DNA from: Cronobacter turicensis z3032
GTDB taxonomy: Bacteria; Pseudomonadota; Gammaproteobacteria; Enterobacterales; Enterobacteriaceae
Assembly (NCBI GenBank): GCA_000027065.2
Contig: FN543093.2
Coordinates: 1,182,074-1,246,073, forward strand
Reading direction: 5' to 3'
Length of the DNA: 64,000 nucleotides
The notes under the pieces were generated by a model, which saw nothing but the letters and a program-made list of their open reading frames with translations, was not told where the DNA came from and searched no databases. Position 1 is the stretch's first letter. Each line of letters opens with the position of its first letter. This document shows positions 37,644-45,553 of this stretch, in pieces. A program made the translations under genes and the position numbers.

Positions 37644-38129
37644 ATGATAACCAAGTTGCAAATTATGACCTGGTTCGAAGTGAACCGGAAAGGCACAGTC
37701 AAGCAGCTCGTTGAGGAGCTCGGCGGAAAGGGCGACCGTGTGGCCGCCATAGTCTGTGGTCTTGTGCGAGAGGGCGCATTGGTACGCTCTGCAAGCACCG
37801 GCATGGGAACACGCTGCCGCCTTTATGAACTTAGTGAAGGTAAAACGAGTCGCCAGCTTATCCGCGAATACGTCACTGAACATGGTCCGGTATCGTCCCG
37901 CCAGGTTTCAGAGGGCACCGGCATAGATATGGGCGCAGTACAGCGCATTCTCCGTGACGAACACGATTCAGGACGTATTGAGCGCTACAACTCAGAGAAG
38001 TGCAGCGAGCACCAGGGCTCATTCCTGTATGTCACAGCACATGAGTTATGCCAGTTCGGATGCTCAAACCCCATGACGGCGTTTATCAATCAGCAGCTGC
38101 GCGCGGTGCGGCAGGAGATGAGGGTATGA
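37644..38129 (+). CDS. Phage protein with tandem winged-helix-like domains, 161 residues
   Basis: Two similar helix-turn-helix-like units: VKQLVEELGGKGDRVAAIVCGLVREGALV (about 19-47) and VSSRQVSEGTGIDMGAVQRILRDEHDSGRIERY. It is probably a DNA-binding protein of the early right operon. GGAG before the ATG. Confidence 0.65.
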   Translation: MITKLQIMTWFEVNRKGTVKQLVEELGGKGDRVAAIVCGLVREGALVRSASTGMGTRCRLYELSEGKTSRQLIREYVTEHGPVSSRQVSEGTGIDMGAVQRILRDEHDSGRIERYNSEKCSEHQGSFLYVTAHELCQFGCSNPMTAFINQQLRAVRQEMRV

Positions 38130-38269
38130 GCATCATAATGCTGGCCTTCATCGGCCTGTGCTTCATGTTCGCTGCCATCGTTAAGCAGGACGGCCTGATG
38201 TTCACTGACGCGCTGATTCTTCTGTGCAGCGCATTCGTATTGGCTAAAGAGGAGAAGCGCCGTGGATAA
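38126..38269 (+). CDS. Small membrane protein, 47 residues
   Basis: ATG overlaps the previous stop (ATGA). Two hydrophobic stretches (SIIMLAFIGLCFMFAAIV and LMFTDALILLCSAFVLA) and a basic tail predict a two-pass inner-membrane peptide. Function unknown. Confidence 0.65.
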   Translation: MSIIMLAFIGLCFMFAAIVKQDGLMFTDALILLCSAFVLAKEEKRRG

Positions 38270-38534
38270 GAGCAGAGAGCAGTTTGAAGCAGCAATAAAA
38301 CAAAAGTTTGGCGACCTTATCGACCAGCGTGTTTGCAAGAACAGTGATGGCGATCATATGGCGTGGGATATGCAGGTCGCATGGTGGGCATGGCAGGAAT
38401 CGCGGGCGGCTATCGAGATAAAACTCGACGACAAAGTGATGGTTGAGGACGAATTCGACAAAGGTCACAACTATGCAATCGACTACTGCGCTGAAGCTAT
38501 CCGCGCCGCCGGTCTCAAGGTTAAGGGGGAGTGA
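38262..38534 (+). CDS. Phage protein of unknown function, 90 residues
   Basis: GTG start at 38262 overlapping the previous gene by 8 bases. Contains MAWDMQVAWWAWQESRAA, a motif shared with several lambdoid early proteins. No function known. Confidence 0.65.
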   Translation: MDKSREQFEAAIKQKFGDLIDQRVCKNSDGDHMAWDMQVAWWAWQESRAAIEIKLDDKVMVEDEFDKGHNYAIDYCAEAIRAAGLKVKGE

Positions 38535-38782
38535 TGACCTTCGACAGATACTGGATTTTTGGTCGACTTACATTGGGGCTGGGGCTCTCCACGGAGCTTT
38601 GGCACACAACGCGAAAGAATGATAGCCGGGTAATCAATTTCATCCACTTAGGCTACGTGCCGGATGTGTTGCCAGAAAAAAACAGGACCGCATCAATTTT
38701 CGTAATAACAGTCATGTGGATAACGATGAAAATAGGCATCATGAGGATTCGACATGAAGCAGACAATATTCCTCAGGGGTAA
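38534..38782 (+). CDS. Phage protein of unknown function, 82 residues
   Basis: ATG at 38534 overlaps the previous stop (TGATG); AAGGGGGAG precedes it. Mixed hydrophobic and basic composition with one hydrophobic run (ASIFVITVMWITMKIGIM). It overlaps ninB by 29 bases. Not recognised. Confidence 0.5.
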   Translation: MTFDRYWIFGRLTLGLGLSTELWHTTRKNDSRVINFIHLGYVPDVLPEKNRTASIFVITVMWITMKIGIMRIRHEADNIPQG

Positions 38783-39164
38783 GTTGCAGCAGCAGGAAGC
38801 AATAAACTTCATCCTCGCATCACCCCTCGACTCCGACCGCCCGGTCACTATCAGAATCACCGACTACAAGCGCAACCTTGACCAGAACGCGAAATTTCAC
38901 GCGCTCCTGGCAGATATTGCTGCGCAGGTTCAGTGGTGCGGAAAGTGGCTGCGACCAGAGCAATGGAAGGTGTTGCTGATTAGCGGCCACGCGGTGGCGA
39001 CAAAGCAAGAGGCAGAGGTTGTGCCGGGTCTTGAAGGTGAATACGTAAACATCCGCGAGAGCAGCGCTGAGATGAGCGTTAAGCGCATGTCCAGCCTCAT
39101 TGAGTACACCGTGGCCTGGGCGACCGGGCAGGGCGTCAGATTCACTGACAGGAGGTATATGTGA
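38754..39164 (+). CDS. ninB: NinB-family recombination protein
   Basis: 136 residues aligned to lambda NinB (Orf): [33 protein letters not shown] corresponds to RSLDQNRKLWACLGDVSRQVEWHGRWLDAESWK. NinB binds SSB and single-stranded DNA and substitutes for RecFOR. The lambda C-terminal tail is missing here. Confidence 0.9.
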   Translation: MKQTIFLRGKLQQQEAINFILASPLDSDRPVTIRITDYKRNLDQNAKFHALLADIAAQVQWCGKWLRPEQWKVLLISGHAVATKQEAEVVPGLEGEYVNIRESSAEMSVKRMSSLIEYTVAWATGQGVRFTDRRYM

Positions 39165-39340
39165 GACGACAGCGACGAAGTATCACGGACATAGTCTGCG
39201 AAAACTGCATCTACCGCGTTACCCACCGAAAGAAACGAAAGCCAGAAGTATCCCCGTCCGACATAAAAACCTTCGCGTATACCTCTCACCTTCACGATGT
39301 GATGTGGGAACGCCTTCGCGCCAGGAGGAAGCATGCTTAG
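39161..39340 (+). CDS. ninE: NinE-like protein
   Basis: 59 residues from a GTG overlapping the ninB stop, with GGAGG just upstream. [17 protein letters not shown] matches lambda NinE ([17 protein letters not shown]). Two Cys (VCENC) and basic tail. Function unknown. Confidence 0.85.
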   Translation: MRRQRRSITDIVCENCIYRVTHRKKRKPEVSPSDIKTFAYTSHLHDVMWERLRARRKHA

Positions 39341-39515
39341 CCCCACCCAAACCCAAGCATACGAGCAGCAGAGCATAGCCAGAGCTCTCTGCGCAGGATG
39401 CAGCAAGCAACTGGAGCCGGATGAAACCTACGCATGCAGCGAGTGCATCAACGAGTGGCTGGTATATCGAGACCCGAACGGAGATATCGCAAATGACGAT
39501 ATTCAGGAGCAATAA
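39333..39515 (+). CDS. ninF: NinF-like zinc-finger protein
   Basis: 60 residues. [18 protein letters not shown]...YACSEC matches lambda NinF (YEQESVARALTCANCGQKL...HVCSDC); the two CxxC pairs should bind zinc. It overlaps ninE by 8 bases. Confidence 0.85.
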   Translation: MLSPTQTQAYEQQSIARALCAGCSKQLEPDETYACSECINEWLVYRDPNGDIANDDIQEQ

Positions 39516-39774
39516 ATGGCTTCAGGCAGTCAGGGAGATAGATTGCTGCGTTCTGTGTGGCCGGTATGGAGTTCAGGCCGCGCACCGGAATGAAGGGAAG
39601 GGAATAGGGCTCAAGGTAGACGACAGCTTAACAGCGGCGCTTTGTCCGTCATGCCATGAGCGCATCGACAACGGTAAAGACTTAAGCCGTGAAGAGCGGC
39701 GTTCTGAAATGGATCGCGCTATCGTCCTGACGCTGCAAAAGCTAACGCGAGAAGGGAGGGTAACGGTGAGATGA
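39493..39774 (+). CDS. YbcO/DUF1364-like putative nuclease
   Basis: 93 residues from the ATG at 39493. Cysteine pairs CCVLCG and LCPSCH with AAHRNEGKGIGLK between them give an HNH-like zinc fold as in DLP12 YbcO. It is nin-region cargo, overlapping ninF by 23 bases and rusA by 4. Activity inferred from family only. Confidence 0.7.
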   Translation: MTIFRSNKWLQAVREIDCCVLCGRYGVQAAHRNEGKGIGLKVDDSLTAALCPSCHERIDNGKDLSREERRSEMDRAIVLTLQKLTREGRVTVR

Positions 39775-40166
39775 ACGAATACCGAATAGTCCTGCCCTGG
39801 CCGCCCTCCAATAATCGGTACTGGCGTCACTCAAGAGGAATCCACTACATCAGCGATTGGGGTAAGCGATACCGACGAGAAGTAATCGAAATAATTCAGC
39901 AGCACAAGTTAGACATAAAAATCCAACCCCGCATCAGAATCACCATCCACGCAGCACCTCCCGATAACCGCAAACGCGATTTGGACAATCTACCCAAAGC
40001 CGTTTTTGACGCACTCACCAGTGCGGGCTTCTGGCTGGATGACGGTCAGGTAGACGATATGCGCATCAAGCGCTGTCAGGCGGTTAAAGGCGGAATGCTC
40101 GTTTTGGTGGTGACGGAGTTGGGAGGGAAGTTACCCGACATTGCAGAATTGATGGAGGCTGCATGA
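39771..40166 (+). CDS. rusA: Holliday junction resolvase RusA
   Basis: 131 residues. Catalytic aspartates D70, D72 (RKRDLDNLPKAVFDAL) and D91 (WLDDGQVDD) fall at the same positions as in E. coli RusA. It resolves junctions formed during phage recombination and replication. Confidence 0.95.
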   Translation: MNEYRIVLPWPPSNNRYWRHSRGIHYISDWGKRYRREVIEIIQQHKLDIKIQPRIRITIHAAPPDNRKRDLDNLPKAVFDALTSAGFWLDDGQVDDMRIKRCQAVKGGMLVLVVTELGGKLPDIAELMEAA

Positions 40167-40825
40167 AACCAGTTTGCAAAATTGAAGGTTGCGGCCGTGA
40201 ATGCCGGTATATGGAACAGCAGGTGTGCCAAAAGCATTATTTCAGGATGATGCGATATGGGACATACGAGCTCACCAAGCATGGAAAAGGAAAGGGATTC
40301 TCTACTAACGCCAAGGGATACGTGATGATTAAAGAGCCATCTCATCCACTGGCAATGAAAAATGGCTTCGTGTACGAGCATAGAAAGGCTGTGTACGCAA
40401 AGCACGGAGATCAACTGCCGCCATGCGAATTATGCGGCAAATCTGTAACCTGGGCGAATGCACACATCGACCACAAGGATGAGCGGGTCAACAACAACGA
40501 TCCAGGTAATCTTAGGGTTTTGTGCAACGCCTGCAACGTAATGCGAGCACGCGTTCATATCCCTTCCCATACCAGAAAAACCAGCCATGCCATTACCTTC
40601 AACGGGGAAACCAAAACCCCTGCTGAATGGTCACGCGACCCAAGAGTAAGCATCGCCGGAAGGACGATTATGTTCAGGCTCAATAAGGGCATGAGTGTAG
40701 AGCAGGCGCTATTCGTAGAAAAGCTTACACATCGATCTAAGAAGGCAAATGGCTACCAGCCCAAATACGGCGAGTATCAGCAGAAGCTAAAAGACCTGCG
40801 TAACAGCCGGGAGGAAGCAGCATGA
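40163..40825 (+). CDS. HNH endonuclease
   Basis: 220 residues. An N-terminal Cys/His zinc region (VCKIEGCGRECRY...VCQKH), then an HNH core: C88/C91 (CELCG), HIDHKDERVNNNDPGNLRVLCNACN (101-125), with zinc cysteines C121 and C124. It is probably a free-standing homing-type nuclease inserted between rusA and ninH; it overlaps both by 4 bases. Confidence 0.88.
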   Translation: MKPVCKIEGCGRECRYMEQQVCQKHYFRMMRYGTYELTKHGKGKGFSTNAKGYVMIKEPSHPLAMKNGFVYEHRKAVYAKHGDQLPPCELCGKSVTWANAHIDHKDERVNNNDPGNLRVLCNACNVMRARVHIPSHTRKTSHAITFNGETKTPAEWSRDPRVSIAGRTIMFRLNKGMSVEQALFVEKLTHRSKKANGYQPKYGEYQQKLKDLRNSREEAA

Positions 40826-41013
40826 TTATCGTTCAGACAGTTCCTCGCTTACTTCAGGAATGTAACGGATGCCTCAGTGAGGTAGCCCGTAAGCTTTCAT
40901 GCCACCGCGATACCGTCAGGAAGTACATCGGTGACAATCACGCTAAACGTCACGCAGTCATTAATGGCGTGCTGATGACCAGCGCCCGCTCGCATGAGGA
41001 GGCTTCATCGTGA
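40822..41013 (+). CDS. ninH: NinH-like helix-turn-helix protein
   Basis: 63 residues. EVARKLSCHRDTVRKYIGD matches lambda NinH (EVARRLSCHRNTVRRYLYD), a Fis-like helix-turn-helix, followed by HAVINGVLM. Function not established. Confidence 0.88.
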   Translation: MIIVQTVPRLLQECNGCLSEVARKLSCHRDTVRKYIGDNHAKRHAVINGVLMTSARSHEEASS

Positions 41014-41189
41014 CCACAGTAACCAGCATCGCATTAGCGCAGCAGCGCCAGAAGGACAGAGAGATGCTTGAGTGCGTGGACTGGCAACTTAACAACGTTC
41101 ACGAGACGGAGAAGCGTTTGATGGAAATGCGCCGGGAGCTGGTAAATCGGCTCGGCATCAACAAACCAGAGGGGGGCGATGCAGCATGA
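41010..41189 (+). CDS. Small coiled-coil phage protein, 59 residues
   Basis: GTG at 41010 overlaps the ninH stop; GGAGG lies 7 bases upstream; the stop overlaps the Q start (ATGA). Predicted single helix (AQQRQKDREMLECVDWQLNN...ETEKRLMEMRRELVNRL). Not recognised. Confidence 0.65.
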   Translation: MTTVTSIALAQQRQKDREMLECVDWQLNNVHETEKRLMEMRRELVNRLGINKPEGGDAA

Positions 41190-41950
41190 ACCTGGAAAAC
41201 GCACTGAAATACCACTTCGCTAAATCGACCATGATAAGTGATTCCCCGAGAGCCACGGCATCAGACGCATTGACCGGCACTGATATCATGGCAGCTCAGG
41301 GAATGGTGCAGAATCGCGCGCAGATGGGCTTTGCGGCATTTATGGGGAAAATGGGTGTCAGCAGCAATGACCGTGAGAAAGCTATTGAACTGCTGACCCT
41401 GTATGCAATTGAGCGCTGCGATAAGGTTGCCGCCTTACGCAAGCTCGAATGTGATATTAAGCCAAAGGTAATGCAAGCGCTCGCAACTTACGCCTTTGAG
41501 GACTACTCACGCAACGCCGGGAGCACCCGGCAGTGTGAATGCTGCAATGGCGCTGGCTTCATACATGCTGAAGTCGTGACTATGAAGCATATCGGCAGGC
41601 CGAATCTGGCGGCGAGGAGGGAGCAGGTGAAAGTGCTGTGCCAGAAGTGCAAAGGGAAGGGGGTAGTTTCGACGGCGTGCTCTGACTGCAAGGGGCGAGG
41701 GAAGGCGATAAATCAGGAGGAGACGGAAAAGCAGGGCGTTCCTGTGATATCTGACTGCAAACGCTGCGGCGGCGTCGGCTATCCTCGTTTGCCCTCTACC
41801 GAGGCCTTTGCGGCGGTATGTCAAATCACTGATGCCATCTCGCTCGATACGTGGAAGAAGTCAGTCAAGCCTTTCTACGATGGTCTTATCATCAAGTTTG
41901 AGGTGGAAGAATCGTGGGCTGACGCACAGTTACGAGAAGTCACCAGGTAA
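41186..41950 (+). CDS. Q: Late antitermination protein Q (phage 82 type)
   Basis: 254 residues. Cysteine-rich zinc modules CECCNGAGF, CQKCKGKGVV, CSDCKGRG and CKRCGGVGY (DnaJ-like CxxCxG repeats) are characteristic of the 82/DLP12 Q group. It loads on polymerase paused just downstream of pR' and lets it pass the late terminator. An antisense CII-type promoter lies inside the gene. Confidence 0.9.
   Translation: MNLENALKYHFAKSTMISDSPRATASDALTGTDIMAAQGMVQNRAQMGFAAFMGKMGVSSNDREKAIELLTLYAIERCDKVAALRKLECDIKPKVMQALATYAFEDYSRNAGSTRQCECCNGAGFIHAEVVTMKHIGRPNLAARREQVKVLCQKCKGKGVVSTACSDCKGRGKAINQEETEKQGVPVISDCKRCGGVGYPRLPSTEAFAAVCQITDAISLDTWKKSVKPFYDGLIIKFEVEESWADAQLREVTR
41454..41486 (-). promoter_or_regulatory. 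CII-activated antisense promoter paQ within Q
   Basis: Minus strand: TTGC-GAGCGC-TTGC (41486-41473), 13 bases, -10 TAATAT (41459-41454). The same geometry as the pRE candidate. In lambda, paQ gives RNA antisense to Q and delays late genes when CII is high. Confidence 0.75.
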
Positions 41951-41985
41951 AAACCGAAAATAGCGCATTAATTTATCGCGTGCTA

Positions 41986-42014
41986 TTTACTTTTCCCGAA
42001 CCTGCGGATATGAT
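41986..42014 (+). promoter_or_regulatory. Late promoter pR'
   Basis: -35 TTTACT (41986-41991), 17-base spacer, -10 TATGAT (42009-42014), 36 bases after the Q stop. A terminator follows about 45 bases beyond the -10, as expected for a Q-controlled promoter. Confidence 0.7.
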
Positions 42015-42059
42015 TTCTAACAGTGGAAGTTGCGCACGTTGTTAAGCGCTAAAAACATT

Positions 42060-42090
42060 AAGCCCTGAGTTAATAGCTCGGGGCTTTTTT
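42060..42090 (+). terminator. Late leader terminator tR'
   Basis: Stem AAGCCCTGAG/CTCGGGGCTT (42060-42069, 42077-42086) with a T run. Without Q, pR' transcripts should end here as a short leader RNA. Confidence 0.85.
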
Positions 42091-42120
42091 ATTGGCTCAA
42101 CTCAACCAACAGGTGACGAT

Positions 42121-42204
42121 ATGAAAAGCTGCAACGCTACTCAGGGTTTCGATAACCCGAATAAATTCCGTGAAGAGTGGGATCGTCAAACCAAAGAAGC
42201 ATGA
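42121..42204 (+). CDS. Possible leader peptide, 27 residues
   Basis: ATG at 42121 with AGGTGA 8 bases upstream. Contains GFDNPNKFREEWDRQTKEA, which shares the GF..P..FR.EW.R pattern of the 48-residue protein at 33730. Short, so coding status is uncertain. Confidence 0.4.
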   Translation: MKSCNATQGFDNPNKFREEWDRQTKEA

Positions 42205-42646
42205 GACGAAACCGGCAAGGGCATTGATGGAACAGGCAGCGTAACCGCTATGCGGAACAGGCAGCGTAACCCTCTCAGTGCTCTTTCCAGTTTTCGTCAC
42301 GTTAGCGACTTTGCGGGCTTTTTAGAAACTGACCACAAAGATAAATGCAAACGATGAGCAATTCCTGGCAGTAGCCTAACGGCCAAACACCAGTGAGGTC
42401 TTCCGATTCCTCATCAACTAATTCGGCGCACTGGCCCGGTGTGATTAATAACGGGCGCACAACAGGTAAGCTGCTTGACGATTGAACCGCTACGCGGGGC
42501 GTTCGTGTTGTGAAACAGGCAGCTTTCCGTTGTGGTGAATAAGGCATTGTTCCGGCACTTCTCACTGCTGGCACCGGAAAAAGCATCTGCGCAGAGTTGC
42601 TATGCCGAATAGACTGCGTACCACAACCCAATCACTCCAAATATTT
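42205..42646. other. Non-coding late leader region
   Basis: About 440 bases with no supported gene. It contains a direct repeat GGAACAGGCAGCGTAACC at 42229-42246 and 42254-42271 and a third partial copy (AACAGGCAGC) near 42510. No tRNA could be folded by eye. It may be transcribed as part of the Q-dependent late leader. Confidence 0.5.
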
Positions 42647-42671
42647 AAGGCTCGCTTCGGCGGGCCTTTTT
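42647..42671 (+). terminator. Terminator upstream of the lysis genes
   Basis: AAGGC(T)CGC / GCG(G)GCCTT stem with loop TTCG and five T. Q-modified polymerase would read through. Confidence 0.8.
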
Positions 42672-42778
42672 CGTATTAGGCCACAGGCAATCAATCACAG
42701 ATGAACCCTCGCATCCGATGCCTCGCTGGCCTTTCCTGACACTACCCACAGCACCCGCTTTAACGCGAGGTGAGAGAT

Positions 42779-43099
42779 ATGAAAATGCCCTACAAAAGCG
42801 ATCCGAATATCTGGTCCATCCTCATCGCTTTCGGCATGACCCTTGTTGGCGCTATAGCCAGTTACTCCTTCAAAGTTCTCAACGGAGAATCCTTTAGTTG
42901 GAGGACCATGTGCCTTCAGCTAATTGTGTCGATATTCGCTGGTTTAATCATGACCATGATTGCCATCCACTATAACTGGCCGCAAGAGGTAATGGGCGGC
43001 GTGTGTGGCATGGCTGGCTGGTCGGGTTCCTCCCTGATTAAAGCGCTTGAGAACCGTTTCCTGAACAAAGCATCAGGCAAAGAGGTATCCAATGACTAA
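42779..43099 (+). CDS. Holin
   Basis: 106 residues from the ATG at 42779 (GAGGTG upstream; a GTG three codons earlier overlaps that site). Starts MKMP like lambda S105. Hydrophobic segments at about 12-32, 45-63 and 72-90, charged C-terminus. It precedes the endolysin with an 8-base overlap. It should form the lethal inner-membrane hole that releases the endolysin. Confidence 0.85.
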   Translation: MKMPYKSDPNIWSILIAFGMTLVGAIASYSFKVLNGESFSWRTMCLQLIVSIFAGLIMTMIAIHYNWPQEVMGGVCGMAGWSGSSLIKALENRFLNKASGKEVSND

Positions 43100-43718
43100 A
43101 GACCAGTTCATGCGAGCTGCGGGCATCAGTAGCTCGCTGGCTGAGAGATGGTATCCACACATCGTCGAAGCCATGAACACATACGGCATCGACACACCAA
43201 AACGCCAGGCTAACTTCATTGGGCAAATCGGCACCGAGTCAGGCGGCTTCCAGTCGGTCCAGGAGTCGCTCAACTACAGCGTCGCCGGTCTGGCGATATT
43301 CGGCTCTCGTTTAACAGCTGCCCAACGCGAACAGTTAGGTCGCAAACCCGGCGAAAAGGGTTTATCTCCTGAACGACAGGCAGCTATTGCCAACATCGTC
43401 TACGGCGTTCGCTACGGCAATAACCTGAATGGTGACGGCTGGAAGTATCGCGGTCGCGGCCTCAAGCAAATCACATTCAAAGCTAACTACGAAGAATGCG
43501 GTAAGGCGCTTGGGCTCAACCTGGTCGACTCTCCTGACCTGTTGCTACAGGATAAATACGCTGCGCTTTCTGCTGGTTGGTTCTGGAAAGCAAACGGCTG
43601 TAACCAGTTTGCAGATGCAGGCGACGTGAACGGTCTGACCCGGCGCATCAACGGCGGCCTGAATGGTTTGCAAGACCGCATCGACAGGACGAAGCGAGCG
43701 GAAGGAGTTTTGTTATGA
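43092..43718 (+). CDS. Endolysin, glycoside hydrolase family 19
   Basis: 208 residues. Catalytic glutamate E49 (IGTESGGF) and second acid E58 (VQESLNY), with YRGRGLKQIT and a C-terminal LTRRINGGLNGLQDR characteristic of GH19 lysozymes. No signal peptide, so release depends on the holin. Confidence 0.93.
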   Translation: MTKDQFMRAAGISSSLAERWYPHIVEAMNTYGIDTPKRQANFIGQIGTESGGFQSVQESLNYSVAGLAIFGSRLTAAQREQLGRKPGEKGLSPERQAAIANIVYGVRYGNNLNGDGWKYRGRGLKQITFKANYEECGKALGLNLVDSPDLLLQDKYAALSAGWFWKANGCNQFADAGDVNGLTRRINGGLNGLQDRIDRTKRAEGVLL

Positions 43719-44128
43719 GTTTCACGACTATCAAAAACCTGATCCCGTTCGTGTTCGCCCTCATCATCATCGGCTTCATTGCCAAGCTTGGCGCTGACAA
43801 TCGCCAGCTGCGCATTGAAAACAGCTCTCTGGTGAAAGACAACCGCGAACTGAACGGTAAGAACGCTGACCTGGCGAACACGCTGCAAAATCTGGCCGAC
43901 AAGGTGGGCGAGATGAACCAGCTAGTAGATGCAGAGTCACGCCGTCGCGCAGCAGCAGAAATGAAGTCACAACGGCTTCAGGAGGAAGTGAAGAGTGCGC
44001 TCAAAGATAACAAGTGCTCTGTCGAGCTTATTCCTGATTCTGTTATTGACCAGCTGCGCCGACAAGCCGACTCAGTACGAGGTGGTGAAGGCACCGACAC
44101 TACCGATACCGGCAAACCTTCTCGTTGA
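43715..44128 (+). CDS. Rz: Rz inner-membrane spanin
   Basis: 137 residues. An N-terminal transmembrane helix (IPFVFALIIIGFIAKLG) is followed by a long periplasmic coiled coil (NRQLRIENSSLVKDNRELNGKN). With Rz1 it fuses inner and outer membranes in the last lysis step. It overlaps the endolysin stop by 4 bases. Confidence 0.9.
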   Translation: MSFTTIKNLIPFVFALIIIGFIAKLGADNRQLRIENSSLVKDNRELNGKNADLANTLQNLADKVGEMNQLVDAESRRRAAAEMKSQRLQEEVKSALKDNKCSVELIPDSVIDQLRRQADSVRGGEGTDTTDTGKPSR

Positions 44129-44288
44129 CTGCGTTATCCCTGAAATACAAAGCAACATGACTTTCGGGGATAGCGTACAGCTCAACATCCTGTTGCTCGA
44201 TTCACTGGACGCCTGTAACGGGCAAATTCGAACCATCAGGAAAATAGAATCGTCACGGCAAGACAAAAGCTTTTCTCGCGAAAAGTGA
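43995..44288 (+). CDS. Rz1: Rz1 outer-membrane lipoprotein spanin
   Basis: 97 residues from a GTG inside Rz in another frame, preceded by AGGAGGAAG. Lipoprotein signal ends in LLTSC with C21 lipidated. It extends 160 bases beyond the Rz stop, unlike lambda Rz1 which lies wholly within Rz. Pro-containing mature start (TQYEVVKAPTLPIPANLL) fits. Confidence 0.88.
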   Translation: MRSKITSALSSLFLILLLTSCADKPTQYEVVKAPTLPIPANLLVDCVIPEIQSNMTFGDSVQLNILLLDSLDACNGQIRTIRKIESSRQDKSFSREK

Positions 44289-44408
44289 GGTGATCCGATC
44301 TTGCTGACGGGTAAGCCGTAAGTGGGCTAGCCATTCCGTGAGGAATCGCGAAGCCTGCGACCATGACAACCCCCACGAAGATTCACCATCAGCAACAAAG
44401 CAATATCG

Positions 44409-44431
44409 GCCTCGCTAATGCGGGGCTTTTT
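44409..44431 (+). terminator. Terminator after lysis genes
   Basis: Stem GCCTCGC/GCGGGGC with loop TAAT and five T, in a 288-base gap between Rz1 and the antirepressor gene. The rest of the gap has no supported gene. Confidence 0.75.
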
Positions 44432-44576
44432 ATGTCCGCAGTAAAACGCGCGTCGCAGCGCATAACATTCCCGAGTCTTTCAGAAAGCTGAGCCTGAGAA
44501 CTGCCGTATATGGTGGCGACCATCTCGGGGCGGCTTTTCTGTGCGAACAGGCTCAACTTTCTAAAAGGTAATCGCC

Positions 44577-45278
44577 ATGAAAGAGATGATCTCCGTAGAA
44601 CGCGAAGTGTCCATGAGCAGCCTGGACTTCCTGAATAGCATTATTAACCCGGCCCGCGTCGAAGCCGGCGAAACCCCTCATGAGCCACGTAAGTTTCTGG
44701 CAAAAATTGAGGATGAGCTGGAGCTGGACGGAACCGGAAAAAAATTCCGGTTAAACAATAACCACACTCAAACGGCTTATTACGATCTCGACTTTGACCA
44801 GATGATGCTGGTAGGCATGAGAGAGTCAAAGGCTGTAAGGCGCTCAGTGCTGGCAAAGCTGAAAGTGATGCACGGCCCGCAGATTCCGCAGACGCTTCCC
44901 GAAGCACTTCGTCTCGCAGCAGACCTCGCAGAGCAGAATGCCCAACTGGAAAGCAAGCTCGCTATTGCCGCGCCTAAGGTCGAATTCGTTGATAACTACG
45001 TCGAGGCAACCGGCGCGATGGGGTTTCGAGAAGCAGCGAAACTGCTGAAGGTGAAAGAAACGGACTTCCGGTTGTTCCTGATTGAGCAGGGCATCATGTA
45101 TCGCCTGGCTGGAAAGCTGACTCCATATGCACAGCACCTTGATGCTGGCCGCTTTACTGTGAAAACAGGCGAGAACCAGCATAACGGCCACGCCTTCACC
45201 CAAGTGAAGTTCACGCCCAAAGGCATTCAGTGGATTGCTGGCCTTCTGGCTGCAGCAAATCTGCAGGGAGCGGCGTGA
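44577..45278 (+). CDS. Phage antirepressor with KilAC domain
   Basis: 233 residues. The N-terminal half (about 1-110: FLAKIEDELELDGTGKKFRLNNNHTQTAYYDLDFDQMMLVGMRESKAVR) is Rha-like; the C-terminal half (about 130-233: GFREAAKLLKVKETDFRLFLIEQGIMYR...) is the KilAC/ANT domain. Such proteins inactivate prophage repressors. It is unusual that it sits between lysis and packaging genes. Confidence 0.85.
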   Translation: MKEMISVEREVSMSSLDFLNSIINPARVEAGETPHEPRKFLAKIEDELELDGTGKKFRLNNNHTQTAYYDLDFDQMMLVGMRESKAVRRSVLAKLKVMHGPQIPQTLPEALRLAADLAEQNAQLESKLAIAAPKVEFVDNYVEATGAMGFREAAKLLKVKETDFRLFLIEQGIMYRLAGKLTPYAQHLDAGRFTVKTGENQHNGHAFTQVKFTPKGIQWIAGLLAAANLQGAA

Positions 45279-45484
45279 TGAAAGCAATTAATGGCTTCAA
45301 AGTTGTCGTGCTCCTGCATGAAGGTCATGAAGCCGGTTTGCCACCGGAAGAGCTCGGTTGGCAAAACCATCAAGATCCAGAGATTAAAGATGGATTTCTG
45401 ATTATCAGGAAGGGACTAAACACCTATGGCCTACCACTGAGCAGAATCCACTCCTTCAGCATTGAAGCAGTTACTGATGAGTGA
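45278..45484 (+). CDS. Phage protein of unknown function, 68 residues
   Basis: ATG overlaps the antirepressor stop (TGATG), GGGAG upstream. Small alpha/beta protein beginning MKAINGFKVVVLLHEGHEAG. Not recognised. A hairpin AGGCGCA/TGCGCCT without a T run follows at about 45493-45514. Confidence 0.65.
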   Translation: MKAINGFKVVVLLHEGHEAGLPPEELGWQNHQDPEIKDGFLIIRKGLNTYGLPLSRIHSFSIEAVTDE

Positions 45485-45553
45485 GCATCACAAGGCGCAT
45501 TTGCTAGTGCGCCTGATGATGATATTTTGATCACTGTTTAAACAGGAGGTCAT

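Noticed and set aside
42205..42778. tRNA gene in the late leader
   Set aside because: I could not fold any segment into a cloverleaf with a GTTCRANYC-type T loop by eye; a tRNA search program would settle it.
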